24,316 bases of DNA from JAWLFI01 sp964627995 (GTDB lineage Bacteria; Bacteroidota; Bacteroidia; Chitinophagales; Saprospiraceae): NCBI GenBank assembly GCA_964627995.1, contig CAZVLN010000035.1:1-24316 (forward strand), given 5' to 3'. The position numbers and the translations under genes are program-made. Shown piece by piece: positions 13,515 to 22,883 of the stretch (position 1 is the first letter of the stretch; every line of letters begins with the position of its first letter). The notes under the pieces were generated by a model. The model was not told the origin of the DNA and did no database searches. It saw only the letters and a list, made by a program, of their open reading frames with translations.

Positions 13515-15621
13515 TATCTTCCGATTGCTTGGATACAGAATCATTTTTACTGTCGTAACTGACTCGAACGTGATGTATGCTTTTCAACATTTTCTTAAAC
13601 ACTTTTCGAATCGTTTCTAAATCTTTAAAACTCAAATCTGTTTCTTGTAACTGCCCTGCTTTAAGTTTGTGATTGATTATCCGATCAATCATTTCCATTA
13701 AGTCTTCATAAGAAGGTTGTTCCAGGGATTTACAACTTGCCTCTAAGGAGTCTGCGAGCATAAAAATAGCCTCTTCTCGAGTACGCGGACGTGGTCCCGG
13801 ATAAGAGAAAGTTTTTTCATCAACGGCCTCGCCATCATGAGCAGCTACATGCTTCCGGTAAAAATATTCCACTCGGGTTGTACCGTGATGGGTCAATATG
13901 AAATCCTTTATTAATCGGGGAAGCTTATGCTTTCTAGCTAACTCCAACCCATACTTCACGTGATCAATAATAATTTCAGCACTTTCTACAGGGCTTAATT
14001 CATCGTGTGGATTACTTCCTGCCTGATTTTCAATGAAATATTCAGGTCGCTTTATTTTTCCAATATCATGGTATAAAGCCGCTACCTTAACTGTTAATTT
14101 ATCGGCTCCGATAGCACCAGCTGCAGCCTCAGCAAGATTACCTACTTGCAGAGAGTGTTGCAGTGTCCCTGGCGCTTCAACCGACAATTGTTTCAATAAT
14201 GTATGATTCATATCAGACAGCTCACTCAATGTAATATCTGAGGTGAAACGGAATACTCGCTCGAGCAATGGTAAAAGAGGATAAGCTAAGAATGTGAGGA
14301 AAGCACTTAGAAAAAACCAAAGGAAATATGTGTAATTTACAGCAGCGATGTCACCGGATCGAATGAGAGCCAAGCCTAGGTAGCTGACAATATATGATAA
14401 AAATACAATACCTACCGTGGTGAATAAACGGTTCCATACCGTCTGAATTCGAAAAGAAAGTACCGTTGCTATACCTGCTACAATTTCTATGAACATGAAC
14501 TCATATCCCAGATTGGTCAAATAAGAGGCCAGTAGAATTATAATCAGATGTAGAAATAAAGCTAAGCGATCATTGAAAAACGTCTTGACAACAATAGGAA
14601 CTACACAAAAAGGAATAATATAAGTGCTAATATTATCAATGGGATCAATGACGCTCACGACATAACTGTAAAGCGCAATCCAAACAATCATAAAAATGAG
14701 TTGATTGAAATGAAAATATACGTTTTGCGCATTAGATTTAAGAAAAAGAAGAAACAAACCAATAAGGTATACCGTCAATAATAAATAGCCTGAAAATACC
14801 CACCAGGACCCCAGGCGAGATCCAAGGGAAGGCCTATTTCCGCTTTCGTAACTTTGTATCTCACGATCAATGCGTGGAGTAATAACTTCACCCTGTTTTA
14901 CAATCAACTGCCCTTCTTCCACCACGCCTTCCTTCTCAGAAACCTCATCAAGCGCAATGGATAGGTATCTATCAGTTCGACCGGGAGCATAAAAGACATT
15001 GGGTGACAATGCCTCTAAAGCTGGAGACAGTAAAAGATCTGCATCGGCTAGCTTTGAGCCTCTCAAAGCGTTTTCAATTCTTGATTGCGCTTGCGGCAAC
15101 AAAAGAAAATCCTCAATTTTCCGTATCCGAACTTGCTCGCCATCAATCACTTGAAAACGCATCAGCGGTTGGAAGTCTGACTCGAGACCTACGGTGTCAA
15201 TGATGCCTTTTGCATATAAGTCAGTAAATAGAACTTCGATTACAGAGACATACCTGTTTTTCTGCATCCGAAGATCAGATATTACCTCTCCTGCTTCCAT
15301 ATCCACTAAAAGCTCGTCCAAGAGCAATTGAAAACGTCCCACAGCTCTTTCGTAACCAGCAGTGTCGCGCTCAAAATAAGGTAGAAATTCAGACCGTATA
15401 CGTTTTTTTTCAGCGGCTAACTGATCCTCGGACTTATATACCGCAAATGTGGATGGAGATGTAAAATCTTCGTAAGGCCACGGTTTGTTGACATCATATT
15501 CGAAATGCGTACCGGATTGGTACGGAAATAAAAAGGCGATGAATATAATCAACGCTAAAACACTACCTATATTTAATAGGTTTGCTAAAAAGGTTTTTCT
15601 GTTTTTAATAGACAAGTCCAT
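13498..15621 (-). CDS. pgpH: 7TM-HD phosphodiesterase, PgpH-like (c-di-AMP hydrolase)
   Basis: A 707-residue membrane enzyme. In PgpH of Listeria this architecture hydrolyses c-di-AMP to pApA. Domains in order: helix about 17-34, extracytoplasmic 7TMR-HDED region about 45-265, seven helices about 272-450, HD domain about 470-690. HD residues are H489, HD at 518-519 (ALYHDIGKI), H554, HH at 578-579 (LTHHGTTR) and D624. NPHDELSP (537-544) is the conserved loop. The ATG at 15619-15621 overlaps the preceding TAA by one base (TAATG), a typical coupled start. An ATG at 15645 would add eight residues and a larger overlap. The membrane and HD parts are complete. Its presence with cdaA in the same window supports a c-di-AMP role. 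Confidence 0.92.
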   Translation of the reverse strand: MDLSIKNRKTFLANLLNIGSVLALIIFIAFLFPYQSGTHFEYDVNKPWPYEDFTSPSTFAVYKSEDQLAAEKKRIRSEFLPYFERDTAGYERAVGRFQLLLDELLVDMEAGEVISDLRMQKNRYVSVIEVLFTDLYAKGIIDTVGLESDFQPLMRFQVIDGEQVRIRKIEDFLLLPQAQSRIENALRGSKLADADLLLSPALEALSPNVFYAPGRTDRYLSIALDEVSEKEGVVEEGQLIVKQGEVITPRIDREIQSYESGNRPSLGSRLGSWWVFSGYLLLTVYLIGLFLLFLKSNAQNVYFHFNQLIFMIVWIALYSYVVSVIDPIDNISTYIIPFCVVPIVVKTFFNDRLALFLHLIIILLASYLTNLGYEFMFIEIVAGIATVLSFRIQTVWNRLFTTVGIVFLSYIVSYLGLALIRSGDIAAVNYTYFLWFFLSAFLTFLAYPLLPLLERVFRFTSDITLSELSDMNHTLLKQLSVEAPGTLQHSLQVGNLAEAAAGAIGADKLTVKVAALYHDIGKIKRPEYFIENQAGSNPHDELSPVESAEIIIDHVKYGLELARKHKLPRLIKDFILTHHGTTRVEYFYRKHVAAHDGEAVDEKTFSYPGPRPRTREEAIFMLADSLEASCKSLEQPSYEDLMEMIDRIINHKLKAGQLQETDLSFKDLETIRKVFKKMLKSIHHVRVSYDSKNDSVSKQSEDNGNED

Positions 15622-16172
15622 TATGAGGACTTTCTTGCGGTCCATTTCACCTCTGCTACACCCAAATGAAGGGAAAAGTATCTACAAAGGGTGAATAGGT
15701 AATCAGAAAGTCGGTTAAGGTATTGAATGATAATATCTTCCACATCCGAGTGCAATGAAAGATCCACGACTTTTCGCTCTGCTCGACGAGAAACGGCACG
15801 TGCAATATGTGCTTCCGAGACTAATTTATGCCCTCCGGGCAAAATAAAATTACGAAGCGGCTCCAATTCTTTTGTAAATTTATCTATAGCTTTTTCCATT
15901 GCTTCAATATCACTGGATTTTACATTTGAAGACATCGGATTTTTATTGGGGTCAGAAGCCAGGGAGGACCCCATGTCAAATAATCGATGTTGAATATTGA
16001 GCAATTGCTCTCTAATTTCGGGAATATCTGTCTGGTCGCGAATTAAACCAATCCAGCCATTCAACTCGTCTAGGGTTCCATATGCATCAATGCGCATATG
16101 AGACTTGGGAAGTTTGGTGCCGCCGAATAAAGAGGTTTGGCCTTTGTCTCCTGTTTTTGTGTAAATTTTCAT
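15621..16172 (-). CDS. cob(I)alamin adenosyltransferase, PduO/MMAB type
   Basis: This enzyme transfers the adenosyl group of ATP to cob(I)alamin to form coenzyme B12, needed by for example methylmalonyl-CoA mutase. It has 183 residues, normal for the single-domain PduO/MMAB form. Motifs are the N-terminal ATP loop YTKTGDKGQTSLFGG (4-18), DAYGTLDELN (29-38), a helix with RAVSRRAERKV (around 130-140), and YLNRLSDYLFTLCR (around 151-164) lining the cobalamin pocket. It starts three bases after the ABC ATPase gene stops and its TAA overlaps the pgpH ATG. No other cobalamin gene is visible, so the operon grouping is not a pathway. Confidence 0.95.
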   Translation of the reverse strand: MKIYTKTGDKGQTSLFGGTKLPKSHMRIDAYGTLDELNGWIGLIRDQTDIPEIREQLLNIQHRLFDMGSSLASDPNKNPMSSNVKSSDIEAMEKAIDKFTKELEPLRNFILPGGHKLVSEAHIARAVSRRAERKVVDLSLHSDVEDIIIQYLNRLSDYLFTLCRYFSLHLGVAEVKWTARKSS

Positions 16173-16175
16173 CTA

Positions 16176-16913
16176 CTATGAATTTTTATATCTATGATTA
16201 GGGTCATTTACCGTTATAATATTTGTATTGGGTTCATCGGACTCAATCTTACCATCTCTTAGTCGAATGACGCGATGGGCGTGATCAGAAATATCTGGCT
16301 CATGCGTAACTAATACAATGGTGTTACCCCTATGATGAATTTTCTCTAATATACCCATTATTTCAATGGAGGTTTTAGTATCTAGATTCCCAGTAGGCTC
16401 ATCAGCTAAAATAATCGCAGGATCCGTCACTATAGCTCTTGCGATAGCCACGCGCTGACGTTGTCCACCTGACAATTCATTGGGCTTATGATCCATTCGA
16501 TCCTGAAGTCCCACTAAAGATAAAGCCTCCCGTGCTTTTTCGTCTCGTTTATTTTTCCGCATTCCTCCGTAAATCAGGGGCAAAGCTACATTATCTAAAG
16601 CAGTCAGACGAGGGAGTAAGTTAAACGTTTGGAAAATAAAGCCAATCTCTCGATTTCGAGTTTCAGCTAAGTCTGCATCAGACATTGAACTCACGTTCTT
16701 CCCATTTAAATAATACTCACCAGCAGTTGGAGAGTCAAGGCAACCTAATATATTCATCATGGTAGACTTTCCTGACCCTGAGGGTCCCATAAGTGCCACA
16801 TATTCATTTTCATGGATAGCCACGCTGACTTCATCAAGCGCTAAGACCTCTAACTGACCTAAAATATACTTTTTACTAATCTTCGAAAGGGATATAATTT
16901 CAGACATAAGCAT
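16176..16913 (-). CDS. ABC transporter ATP-binding protein, MacB/LolD type
   Basis: An ATPase subunit of 245 residues. Walker A GPSGSGKST (43-51), Q-loop Q95 (FIFQTFNLLPRL), signature LSGGQ (147-151), Walker B IILADEP (167-173) with the family-typical TGNLD following, and H-loop H204 (LVTHEPD). The NLLPRLTALDNVALPLIYGG stretch is characteristic of the MacB/LolD/FtsE-like group, which drive FtsX-domain permeases for lipoprotein release or export. ATG codons at 16911-16913 and 16905-16907 are both possible starts. No FtsX-type permease is adjacent, so its partner must be encoded elsewhere. It is the first gene of a four-gene minus-strand operon. Confidence 0.93.
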   Translation of the reverse strand: MLMSEIISLSKISKKYILGQLEVLALDEVSVAIHENEYVALMGPSGSGKSTMMNILGCLDSPTAGEYYLNGKNVSSMSDADLAETRNREIGFIFQTFNLLPRLTALDNVALPLIYGGMRKNKRDEKAREALSLVGLQDRMDHKPNELSGGQRQRVAIARAIVTDPAIILADEPTGNLDTKTSIEIMGILEKIHHRGNTIVLVTHEPDISDHAHRVIRLRDGKIESDEPNTNIITVNDPNHRYKNS

Positions 16914-16925
16914 TACTTTTGAAAA

Positions 16926-16933
16926 GAAAGATA
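16926..16933 (-). promoter_or_regulatory. near-consensus -7 box for the ABC-ATR-pgpH-M20 operon
   Basis: TATCTTTC on the minus strand differs from TAnnTTTG only in the last base and lies 12 to 18 bases before the two possible ATG codons of the ABC ATPase. It is the best promoter candidate for the operon. Confidence 0.35.
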
Positions 16934-17055
16934 CATATTATGGATAAAGAATTAGAGGCCCTTTCGTTGTAAGTATCAATTTTTGTATCTATACCTCATA
17001 ATTATCCACTAAACGATGAAAGTACACGATTAGTTTTTGCAAATAACTGGAATAT

Positions 17056-17703
17056 ATGAAGTCAAAACCCCCTCAGTCGCTCCGGCACATCGCAATTGCC
17101 GGTAATATAGGCGCTGGTAAAACAACACTTTGCCAAAAGTTGGCGAACCATTATAAGTGGCAGGTACATTTTGAAGATGAGCAGCACAACCCCTATTTAC
17201 CTGATTTCTACGATGACATGAAAAGATGGGCGTTTCATCTTCAAATACACTTTTTGCATAATCGCTATAAACAAATTGTAGAAATCCAATCTGGCACATC
17301 TACAGTAGTTCAAGACCGGACGATCTATGAAGATGCTTTTATTTTCGCGCCCAACCTCCGCGATATGGGGCTAATGTCGAAACGAGATTTTGAGAACTAC
17401 CACTCCCTATTTCAAACCATGACTCAACAAATATCGGCTCCAGATCTACTTATTTATCTCAAAGCAGATATTTCGACCTTAGTTTCGCATATCCAAACAC
17501 GCGGTCGAGACTATGAGGGCAATATGAGTCTGGACTATCTGCGCAAACTCAACGAACGATATGAAAACTGGATTTCCGGCTATAAAGAAGGACCACTCCT
17601 CATTATAGAAACCAAAGACCTTGACTTTACGACTAAGCCAGGCGACTTAGGAAAAATTTTAGATGCGATCGATGGTCGACTTAATGGATTGTTTTCGGGG
17701 TAA
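17056..17703 (+). CDS. deoxynucleoside kinase
   Basis: A cytosolic kinase of 215 residues that phosphorylates deoxynucleosides for dNTP salvage. P-loop GNIGAGKTT (16-24) follows the first strand (HIAIA). FEDEQHNPYLPDFYDD (about 39-54) corresponds to the substrate-binding loop with its acidic base. VVQDRTIYED (about 84-93) is the family DRS/ERS-type signature. LIYLKADISTLVSHIQTRGRDYE (about 136-158) contains the Arg-rich lid. This matches the dCK/dGK/TK2-like family seen in Bacteroidota, not thymidylate kinase. Base specificity (A, G or C) cannot be told. The upstream 142 bases hold only a near-consensus TAGTTTTTG box (17031-17039). Confidence 0.93.
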   Translation: MKSKPPQSLRHIAIAGNIGAGKTTLCQKLANHYKWQVHFEDEQHNPYLPDFYDDMKRWAFHLQIHFLHNRYKQIVEIQSGTSTVVQDRTIYEDAFIFAPNLRDMGLMSKRDFENYHSLFQTMTQQISAPDLLIYLKADISTLVSHIQTRGRDYEGNMSLDYLRKLNERYENWISGYKEGPLLIIETKDLDFTTKPGDLGKILDAIDGRLNGLFSG

Positions 17704-17760
17704 CCTTCATTCATTCAACATCTACTCTCATTTTTCATTACTAGTACTAAAGGCAACCAC

Positions 17761-18429
17761 ATGAAGATTGAATCTTATCAGAAATTAAACAAAAAATTAA
17801 AGGATCAAGGAGCCCTTCTTGTAGCTGTAAGCAAAGTTCACCCGGCCGAAAAAATTGAAAAAGCATACGAATGGGGGCATCGAGATTTTGGAGAAAACCG
17901 GGCGCAAGAAATGCAGGGAAAGGCGGAAGAGCTTCCCGATGATATACGATGGCATATGATTGGTCCACTTCAGTCCAACAAGGTTAAATACATAGCTGAC
18001 TTTGTCTACATGGTGCACTCTGTGGATCGCAAGAAAATAGCAAAAGAGCTCAATAAAAGAGCAAAGAAAGCAGATCGAACGATTAAGGTTTTACTGCAAG
18101 TTCACATCGCTGAGGAAGAGCAAAAATTTGGTTTCGACGAAGATGAACTTTTTGCTTTTTTAGACTCTGACCCCTTCGAAAAATATACTCACCTGGAATT
18201 TTGCGGTTTGATGGGAATGGCCACTTTTACAGACAATGAAGATCAGGTACTAAAGGAATTCAAAGGTCTACAGACCCTTTTCCATAAAGTAAAAGAGAAA
18301 TATCCGGCCGGAGAGAGTTTTACAGAGCTTTCTATGGGCATGAGCGGAGATTATCATCTCGCCCTGAAGGCTGGATCCACTATGGTACGTATTGGAACAG
18401 ATGTCTTTGGACCCCGTCCCAAAAAGTAA
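17761..18429 (+). CDS. YggS family pyridoxal phosphate homeostasis protein
   Basis: A small PLP-binding protein with an alanine-racemase-like barrel but no racemase activity. It keeps the free PLP pool and amino acid balance. It has 222 residues, the usual size. Markers are LVAVSKVHP with the PLP lysine K25, DFGENRAQE, WHMIGPLQSNKVK (start near 64), HSVD, the FGLMGMA-like segment (FCGLMGMATF), and LSMGMSGDYHLAL followed by GSTMVRIGTDVFGPR at the C-terminus. It follows the deoxynucleoside kinase by 57 bases and may share its transcript. Its stop codon directly abuts that of the convergent FG-GAP gene. Confidence 0.95.
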   Translation: MKIESYQKLNKKLKDQGALLVAVSKVHPAEKIEKAYEWGHRDFGENRAQEMQGKAEELPDDIRWHMIGPLQSNKVKYIADFVYMVHSVDRKKIAKELNKRAKKADRTIKVLLQVHIAEEEQKFGFDEDELFAFLDSDPFEKYTHLEFCGLMGMATFTDNEDQVLKEFKGLQTLFHKVKEKYPAGESFTELSMGMSGDYHLALKAGSTMVRIGTDVFGPRPKK

Positions 18430-20706
18430 TTATTGCTTCATCCAGCGTTTGACTACCACCTCTTTCGAGCTTTTAATGACAAGAATATACATCCCGGAAG
18501 ACACGGAGGAACATTGGAATTTGGTTTGTCGGGGTTTGTCCCAGGACCGAATCCACTTCCCATCTGAAGACCACATCGCTACTTCGTCTACTTGCGACAA
18601 ATCGCCTTTTAAGTAAAAGTAATCTGTTCCTGGATTGGGATACACGTCTACTTTTAGTTCACCAATACCACCATTAGGATTGGAGGTGCTTCCAGATACC
18701 AGATATGGGGTACTATACATTTGAAGACCACCCCGACTGTTTCCTACAATTAACTCATAAACACCATCATTATTTATGTCATAAAATCGAGGGTGTGTCC
18801 GGGTTCCTATTTTTAGGTCCCCAAGTTTCTCCTCGATCAAATTCATCGGATTTGAAAGAATTCCCTCTCCTTCATACAACAAGATTTCTCTCGATTGGCT
18901 TCCAGTCAATAGTAGAAACCCATTATCGGCCGGAAGCAACTGCGGAGAACTATAGCCTGTAAAAGCTGTCGGAGTTCGAGTAAATACATCACCCAGACAA
19001 GGAGTGTTTGGCGCCTCATCTTCCTCTGCCATAAACTGAGGATCACCGACACTTCCAATATTTTGAAAATAATTCACATTACCACAAGCCATACCATCGA
19101 GAGAATTCCCGTTTCGCTCTCCCATGATCAAGTCAGCTAAGCCATCGCCATTTACATCCACAATTTGAGGAATAGAAAACTGGCCCACATCTATATCCGC
19201 AAAACCTTCAATAGGAACAGAGAAAGCAAAAGGCTCACCACTTCCGGCTTGATTTTCAAAATAAAAAACACCACCCGAAAAACTCCCTACTACCAAATCT
19301 ATATCGCCGTCGCCATCTAAATCACCAAAAGCAGGCGCTAAACCCTGGTTTTGATTGCCCGGATAGTTGCTCAGTGATAAATAATCACTATCCTCTAATC
19401 GAAAGGCAGGTTGTGAGGCGGTTCCTGTATTGATAAACAAATATAAACGGGGCTCTATGCCTCCTACAGACTTGAAAACTCCCTGAGTGCCAACTACCAA
19501 ATCCAAGAGGCCATCCTGATTCACGTCAGCCATAGACGGCACAGAATGACCACTGAGATCCAGTGTCAATTCTTCGAGAAAATTTTCTTGGATAAATTGG
19601 GGAGAAAAACCACTGGTATCAGATGCTAAGTCATTGTCATATCTCCAAATAAAGTTTTGATTCCGAGTGGATCCTGCAGAATTGGGAGCTGCAATCATTT
19701 CATCTTTTCCATCATTATTGAGATCCAGGAAAAAGGTGGCTATAAAGCGATTAAAATCAATACTTTTATCTGATGAGGGAAAATTTGCGTCTTGTTCTAC
19801 ACCGAAAGCGCTGCTTGGTGTTCCCCCATTAAAAAGCGCTGTGATTTTATTGGATCCGATATCACCAATTAGGATATCCTGAAGCCCATTCGCTGTTAAG
19901 TCCCTTAGCGTTATAGTAGAACCTGCATGGCGAAGATTGACTGCACCCGAACCATCATCTAAAATACCCTGCGAACAGGCATTTGGATTATCAGATAATA
20001 TTAAGGTTTCGCTAAATTCCGACTCAAAGACTTTACCCCAGCAGCGATCCGAGAGTGTGAACACCAAACTATCCAGAGTATAATTTCGCTCCACAGCCAT
20101 ATTGCGATAAAAGTAAATATAGCTCCCGGAAGGCTCCCATGAAAGCAAATCAATATCGCCGTCGCCGTCCACGTCATCTAATACCGGTAAATCTATGCTA
20201 CTTACATAAGCGTTTGTATAACTACCACTAGAGTTTTCATATTCAATAATATCCCTGTGATTGGAAAAAGTAACAGGTTCAAACATCAGCTGACTCCCGC
20301 TTTCAAGGCCTCGGAACACTTGTACACCCGCAATGCCGGGTAAATGAGAAAAAGTAAATAAATCCTCTACTCCATCCCCGTTGAAGTCCCTGATTAAAAC
20401 AAAATTTCGCGCATCCGGGAAATTACTATTATACTCCGGTGCATATCGAAACTCGTCGGCAGCCTCCTCATATATGAAGCTTCGAAAAACATTTCCATCT
20501 CGGTCGAATACTACCATATCTTGCACCCCATCCCTATTCAAATCGATATTTGAAAATTGTGGAGAGGTAAAACCACCAGTCAATGGCATGAGAAGCGACT
20601 CAGCATCAGCTGTAAATGAGATATCCAAATCATCATATTGAGCGTTTAGCTGAACGCCCAGGAGAAGCCAAAAAACCCAAAAACTATACCCTTTTAACCA
20701 ACTCAT
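18430..20706 (-). CDS. FG-GAP/VCBS repeat protein with T9SS sorting domain
   Basis: A large secreted or surface protein of 758 residues. The signal peptide is MSWLKGYSFWVFWLLLGVQL with a cut near NAQ (22). The body has about nine FG-GAP/VCBS-type repeats with calcium-loop motifs: DLNRDGVQDMVVFD, DFNGDGVEDL, DVDGDGDIDLLSWE, DLTANGLQDILIG, DLNNDGKDEMIA, DVNQDGLLDLVVG, DLDGDGDIDLVVGS, DVNGDGLADLIMG and DINNDGVYELIVG, consistent with a beta-propeller. The C-terminal 75 or so residues are a type A T9SS sorting domain (VDVYPNPGTDYFYLKG to SGMYILVIKSS). It should be exported by Sec and then by the type IX system. The binding target is unknown. Stops of this gene and yggS abut with no spacer. Confidence 0.93.
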   Translation of the reverse strand: MSWLKGYSFWVFWLLLGVQLNAQYDDLDISFTADAESLLMPLTGGFTSPQFSNIDLNRDGVQDMVVFDRDGNVFRSFIYEEAADEFRYAPEYNSNFPDARNFVLIRDFNGDGVEDLFTFSHLPGIAGVQVFRGLESGSQLMFEPVTFSNHRDIIEYENSSGSYTNAYVSSIDLPVLDDVDGDGDIDLLSWEPSGSYIYFYRNMAVERNYTLDSLVFTLSDRCWGKVFESEFSETLILSDNPNACSQGILDDGSGAVNLRHAGSTITLRDLTANGLQDILIGDIGSNKITALFNGGTPSSAFGVEQDANFPSSDKSIDFNRFIATFFLDLNNDGKDEMIAAPNSAGSTRNQNFIWRYDNDLASDTSGFSPQFIQENFLEELTLDLSGHSVPSMADVNQDGLLDLVVGTQGVFKSVGGIEPRLYLFINTGTASQPAFRLEDSDYLSLSNYPGNQNQGLAPAFGDLDGDGDIDLVVGSFSGGVFYFENQAGSGEPFAFSVPIEGFADIDVGQFSIPQIVDVNGDGLADLIMGERNGNSLDGMACGNVNYFQNIGSVGDPQFMAEEDEAPNTPCLGDVFTRTPTAFTGYSSPQLLPADNGFLLLTGSQSREILLYEGEGILSNPMNLIEEKLGDLKIGTRTHPRFYDINNDGVYELIVGNSRGGLQMYSTPYLVSGSTSNPNGGIGELKVDVYPNPGTDYFYLKGDLSQVDEVAMWSSDGKWIRSWDKPRQTKFQCSSVSSGMYILVIKSSKEVVVKRWMKQ

Positions 20707-20795
20707 ATTATATACTTACCTTTATCAAATATTAATCTCAATAATACTGAAATTTGAGTACAATATCTACAAAGCTATACTCGAAAAGATGCAGA

Positions 20796-22871
20796 ATGTC
20801 GCAGGCAAAACGATCTAAGGTGCAAATACTCCGCTTACCACATGGGCATATTTACTCACTGCTGACAAAGCTAATACTGTCCCTTTTTTTAAGCACCGTA
20901 TTTACCCTAAGTCAGGGCCAGACCATAGAGGATTGGGAATATATAAAGTCAGAGCAGCAGGATATTTATATCACCTATGCGGACACTATTTCAGATACCG
21001 TCCAATTATATCTCAATGGCTCGGATTTGGACCTACAGCTCCATAAGAATCAAGCAACCCTGCCCATAGCAGCTAAACCCGAAGGTGAACTCCATTATTT
21101 AAAAGGATCAAGTAAAAAGCAGTTGTTTCACATTTACCAGGATAGTGAAGGACAGGCACAAATTACTCATATTCCCTTATGGCTTTCCATACTCCCTCCT
21201 TTAGTTGCTATAGGCTTAGCCCTTCTTTTACAAGAAGTTATCATTTCTCTCTTTGTGGGTTTGTGGATGGGTGCTTTTATTGCCGGGGGCATGCGATGGG
21301 TTTCTTTTTCGTATTATTTTGAGTCACTCTTTAACACGGTGACGGACTACATTATCGTAGCCCTGAACAATACGGGACACCTCAGCGTAATCACTTTTTC
21401 GCTATTGATTGGCGGCATGGTAGCGATTATATCAAAAAATGGCGGAATGGCCGGAGTGGTTATCCATTTATCGGCCTATGCCCGGTCGCGCCGCAGTACC
21501 CAATTTGTGACCTGGTTACTAGGCGTAGCTATATTTTTCGACGATTATGCAAATACCTTAATCGTGGGAAATACCATGAAAGCCGTAACTGATCGGTTTC
21601 GAATTTCACGAGAAAAACTCGCTTACATTGTGGACAGCACAGCCGCACCCATTGCTGCCGTAGCATTTATTACGACCTGGATTGGAGCTGAGTTGGGATA
21701 TATAGAAAACGGTATTGAAATGATTTCAAACTGGAGTCGTACAGAAACACCCTACGCCATATTTTTACAGTCTTTAAAATACTCCTTCTACCCCATTCTT
21801 ACGCTGGCATTTATTCTCATGCTAATCTATCAAAGACGAGATTTTGGGCCCATGTGGCAAGCCGAAGAAGACGCTAACCAACAGGTCTATTCCCAACAAG
21901 AGATACAAGCCGACGAACAAACCGAAGAAGATCTCTCTCCCCTTCCTACTGCCGGTAGGAACCCATGGGATGCTATTCTCCCCATTCTATCTGTTATTTT
22001 AGTTACGATTCTCGGACTTTGGACAACGGGGATTCAGTCTACCTGGCAGGAAATAGTAGAGATTGATCCGAGCGTACAGCAGGGATGGAGCTCAGTATGG
22101 CAAAACATGAATCTTTTGTGGTCTGAATCGCCGGGTTTCATGATGAAAGTGGGAAAAGTGATTGGAAATGCTGACTCCTACATCGGACTGCTTTGGGGTT
22201 CTTTGACAGGTGTGGTTCTAGCTATATTAATCAGTGCCGCCCGGAAATCCATGAAGCTAACGGAGGGTATAAAGTGGATGACTACCGGATTTAAAACCAT
22301 GCTTCCTGCCATTTTGATACTGACCATGGCCTGGTCATTAGCCATTACCACGGAGCAGCTGCATACAGCAGACTTTCTAGCGAGTTTAGTCGAAGGCTCA
22401 CTGAATCCTTATTTTTTGCCTCCTATCGTCTTTATTTTATCGGCACTTATTGCATTCTCCACCGGTTCCAGTTGGAGCACCATGGCTATCTTGTTCCCCA
22501 TTGCGATTCCTACAGCCTGGGCAGTGAGTTTAGCTGCCGGTTTACCCGTCGAGGACGCCTACCAAATACTATTAAACGTCATTGCTACCGTGTTGGCTGC
22601 TTCAGTTTTAGGTGATCACTGTTCGCCCATCTCAGATACAACCATCCTTTCCTCTCTCGCTACCGGATGTAACCATATCCAACATGTCCGTACTCAAATG
22701 CCCTATGCCCTGACCGTGGGTATGGTAAGTTTGATTTGTGTATTTCTCTCTACCTGGCTGGGAGGAAGTTGGATGGTATCCCTAAGCCTATTGATCGCTG
22801 CCTTGATCGCACTTTGGTTTTGGATTCGATGGAAAGGTCGGCTATTATCCTCAACCGATTCCGACGAATGA
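20796..22871 (+). CDS. NhaC family Na+/H+ antiporter with N-terminal extension
   Basis: A membrane antiporter that expels Na+ in exchange for H+. The NhaC hallmark motifs are FFDDYANTLIVG and LGDHCSPISDTTILSS, with about a dozen helices from about 125 onward. The ATG at 20796 gives 691 residues. A TTG at 20754 would add 14 more and has no support. Before the first NhaC helix is a basic stretch, a hydrophobic signal-like segment (LLTKLILSLFLSTVFTLSQG, about 22-41) and an 80-residue polar region ending near KKQLFHIYQDSEGQAQ. That region is probably a periplasmic beta domain. A charged loop rich in Glu and Gln (about 360-385) splits the helices. It is followed by the oxidase subunit gene after 12 bases. 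Confidence 0.9.
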   Translation: MSQAKRSKVQILRLPHGHIYSLLTKLILSLFLSTVFTLSQGQTIEDWEYIKSEQQDIYITYADTISDTVQLYLNGSDLDLQLHKNQATLPIAAKPEGELHYLKGSSKKQLFHIYQDSEGQAQITHIPLWLSILPPLVAIGLALLLQEVIISLFVGLWMGAFIAGGMRWVSFSYYFESLFNTVTDYIIVALNNTGHLSVITFSLLIGGMVAIISKNGGMAGVVIHLSAYARSRRSTQFVTWLLGVAIFFDDYANTLIVGNTMKAVTDRFRISREKLAYIVDSTAAPIAAVAFITTWIGAELGYIENGIEMISNWSRTETPYAIFLQSLKYSFYPILTLAFILMLIYQRRDFGPMWQAEEDANQQVYSQQEIQADEQTEEDLSPLPTAGRNPWDAILPILSVILVTILGLWTTGIQSTWQEIVEIDPSVQQGWSSVWQNMNLLWSESPGFMMKVGKVIGNADSYIGLLWGSLTGVVLAILISAARKSMKLTEGIKWMTTGFKTMLPAILILTMAWSLAITTEQLHTADFLASLVEGSLNPYFLPPIVFILSALIAFSTGSSWSTMAILFPIAIPTAWAVSLAAGLPVEDAYQILLNVIATVLAASVLGDHCSPISDTTILSSLATGCNHIQHVRTQMPYALTVGMVSLICVFLSTWLGGSWMVSLSLLIAALIALWFWIRWKGRLLSSTDSDE

Positions 22872-22883
22872 TGTTAGGTAGGT

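Noticed and set aside
16998..17008. TTATCCAC, like a DnaA box
   Set aside because: A single partial match between two genes, with no cluster of boxes and no dnaA or dnaN nearby, is not an origin.
20754..20795. TTG start for the NhaC gene
   Set aside because: The ATG at 20796 is a stronger start and leaves the signal-like segment near the N-terminus. The extra 14 residues have no support.
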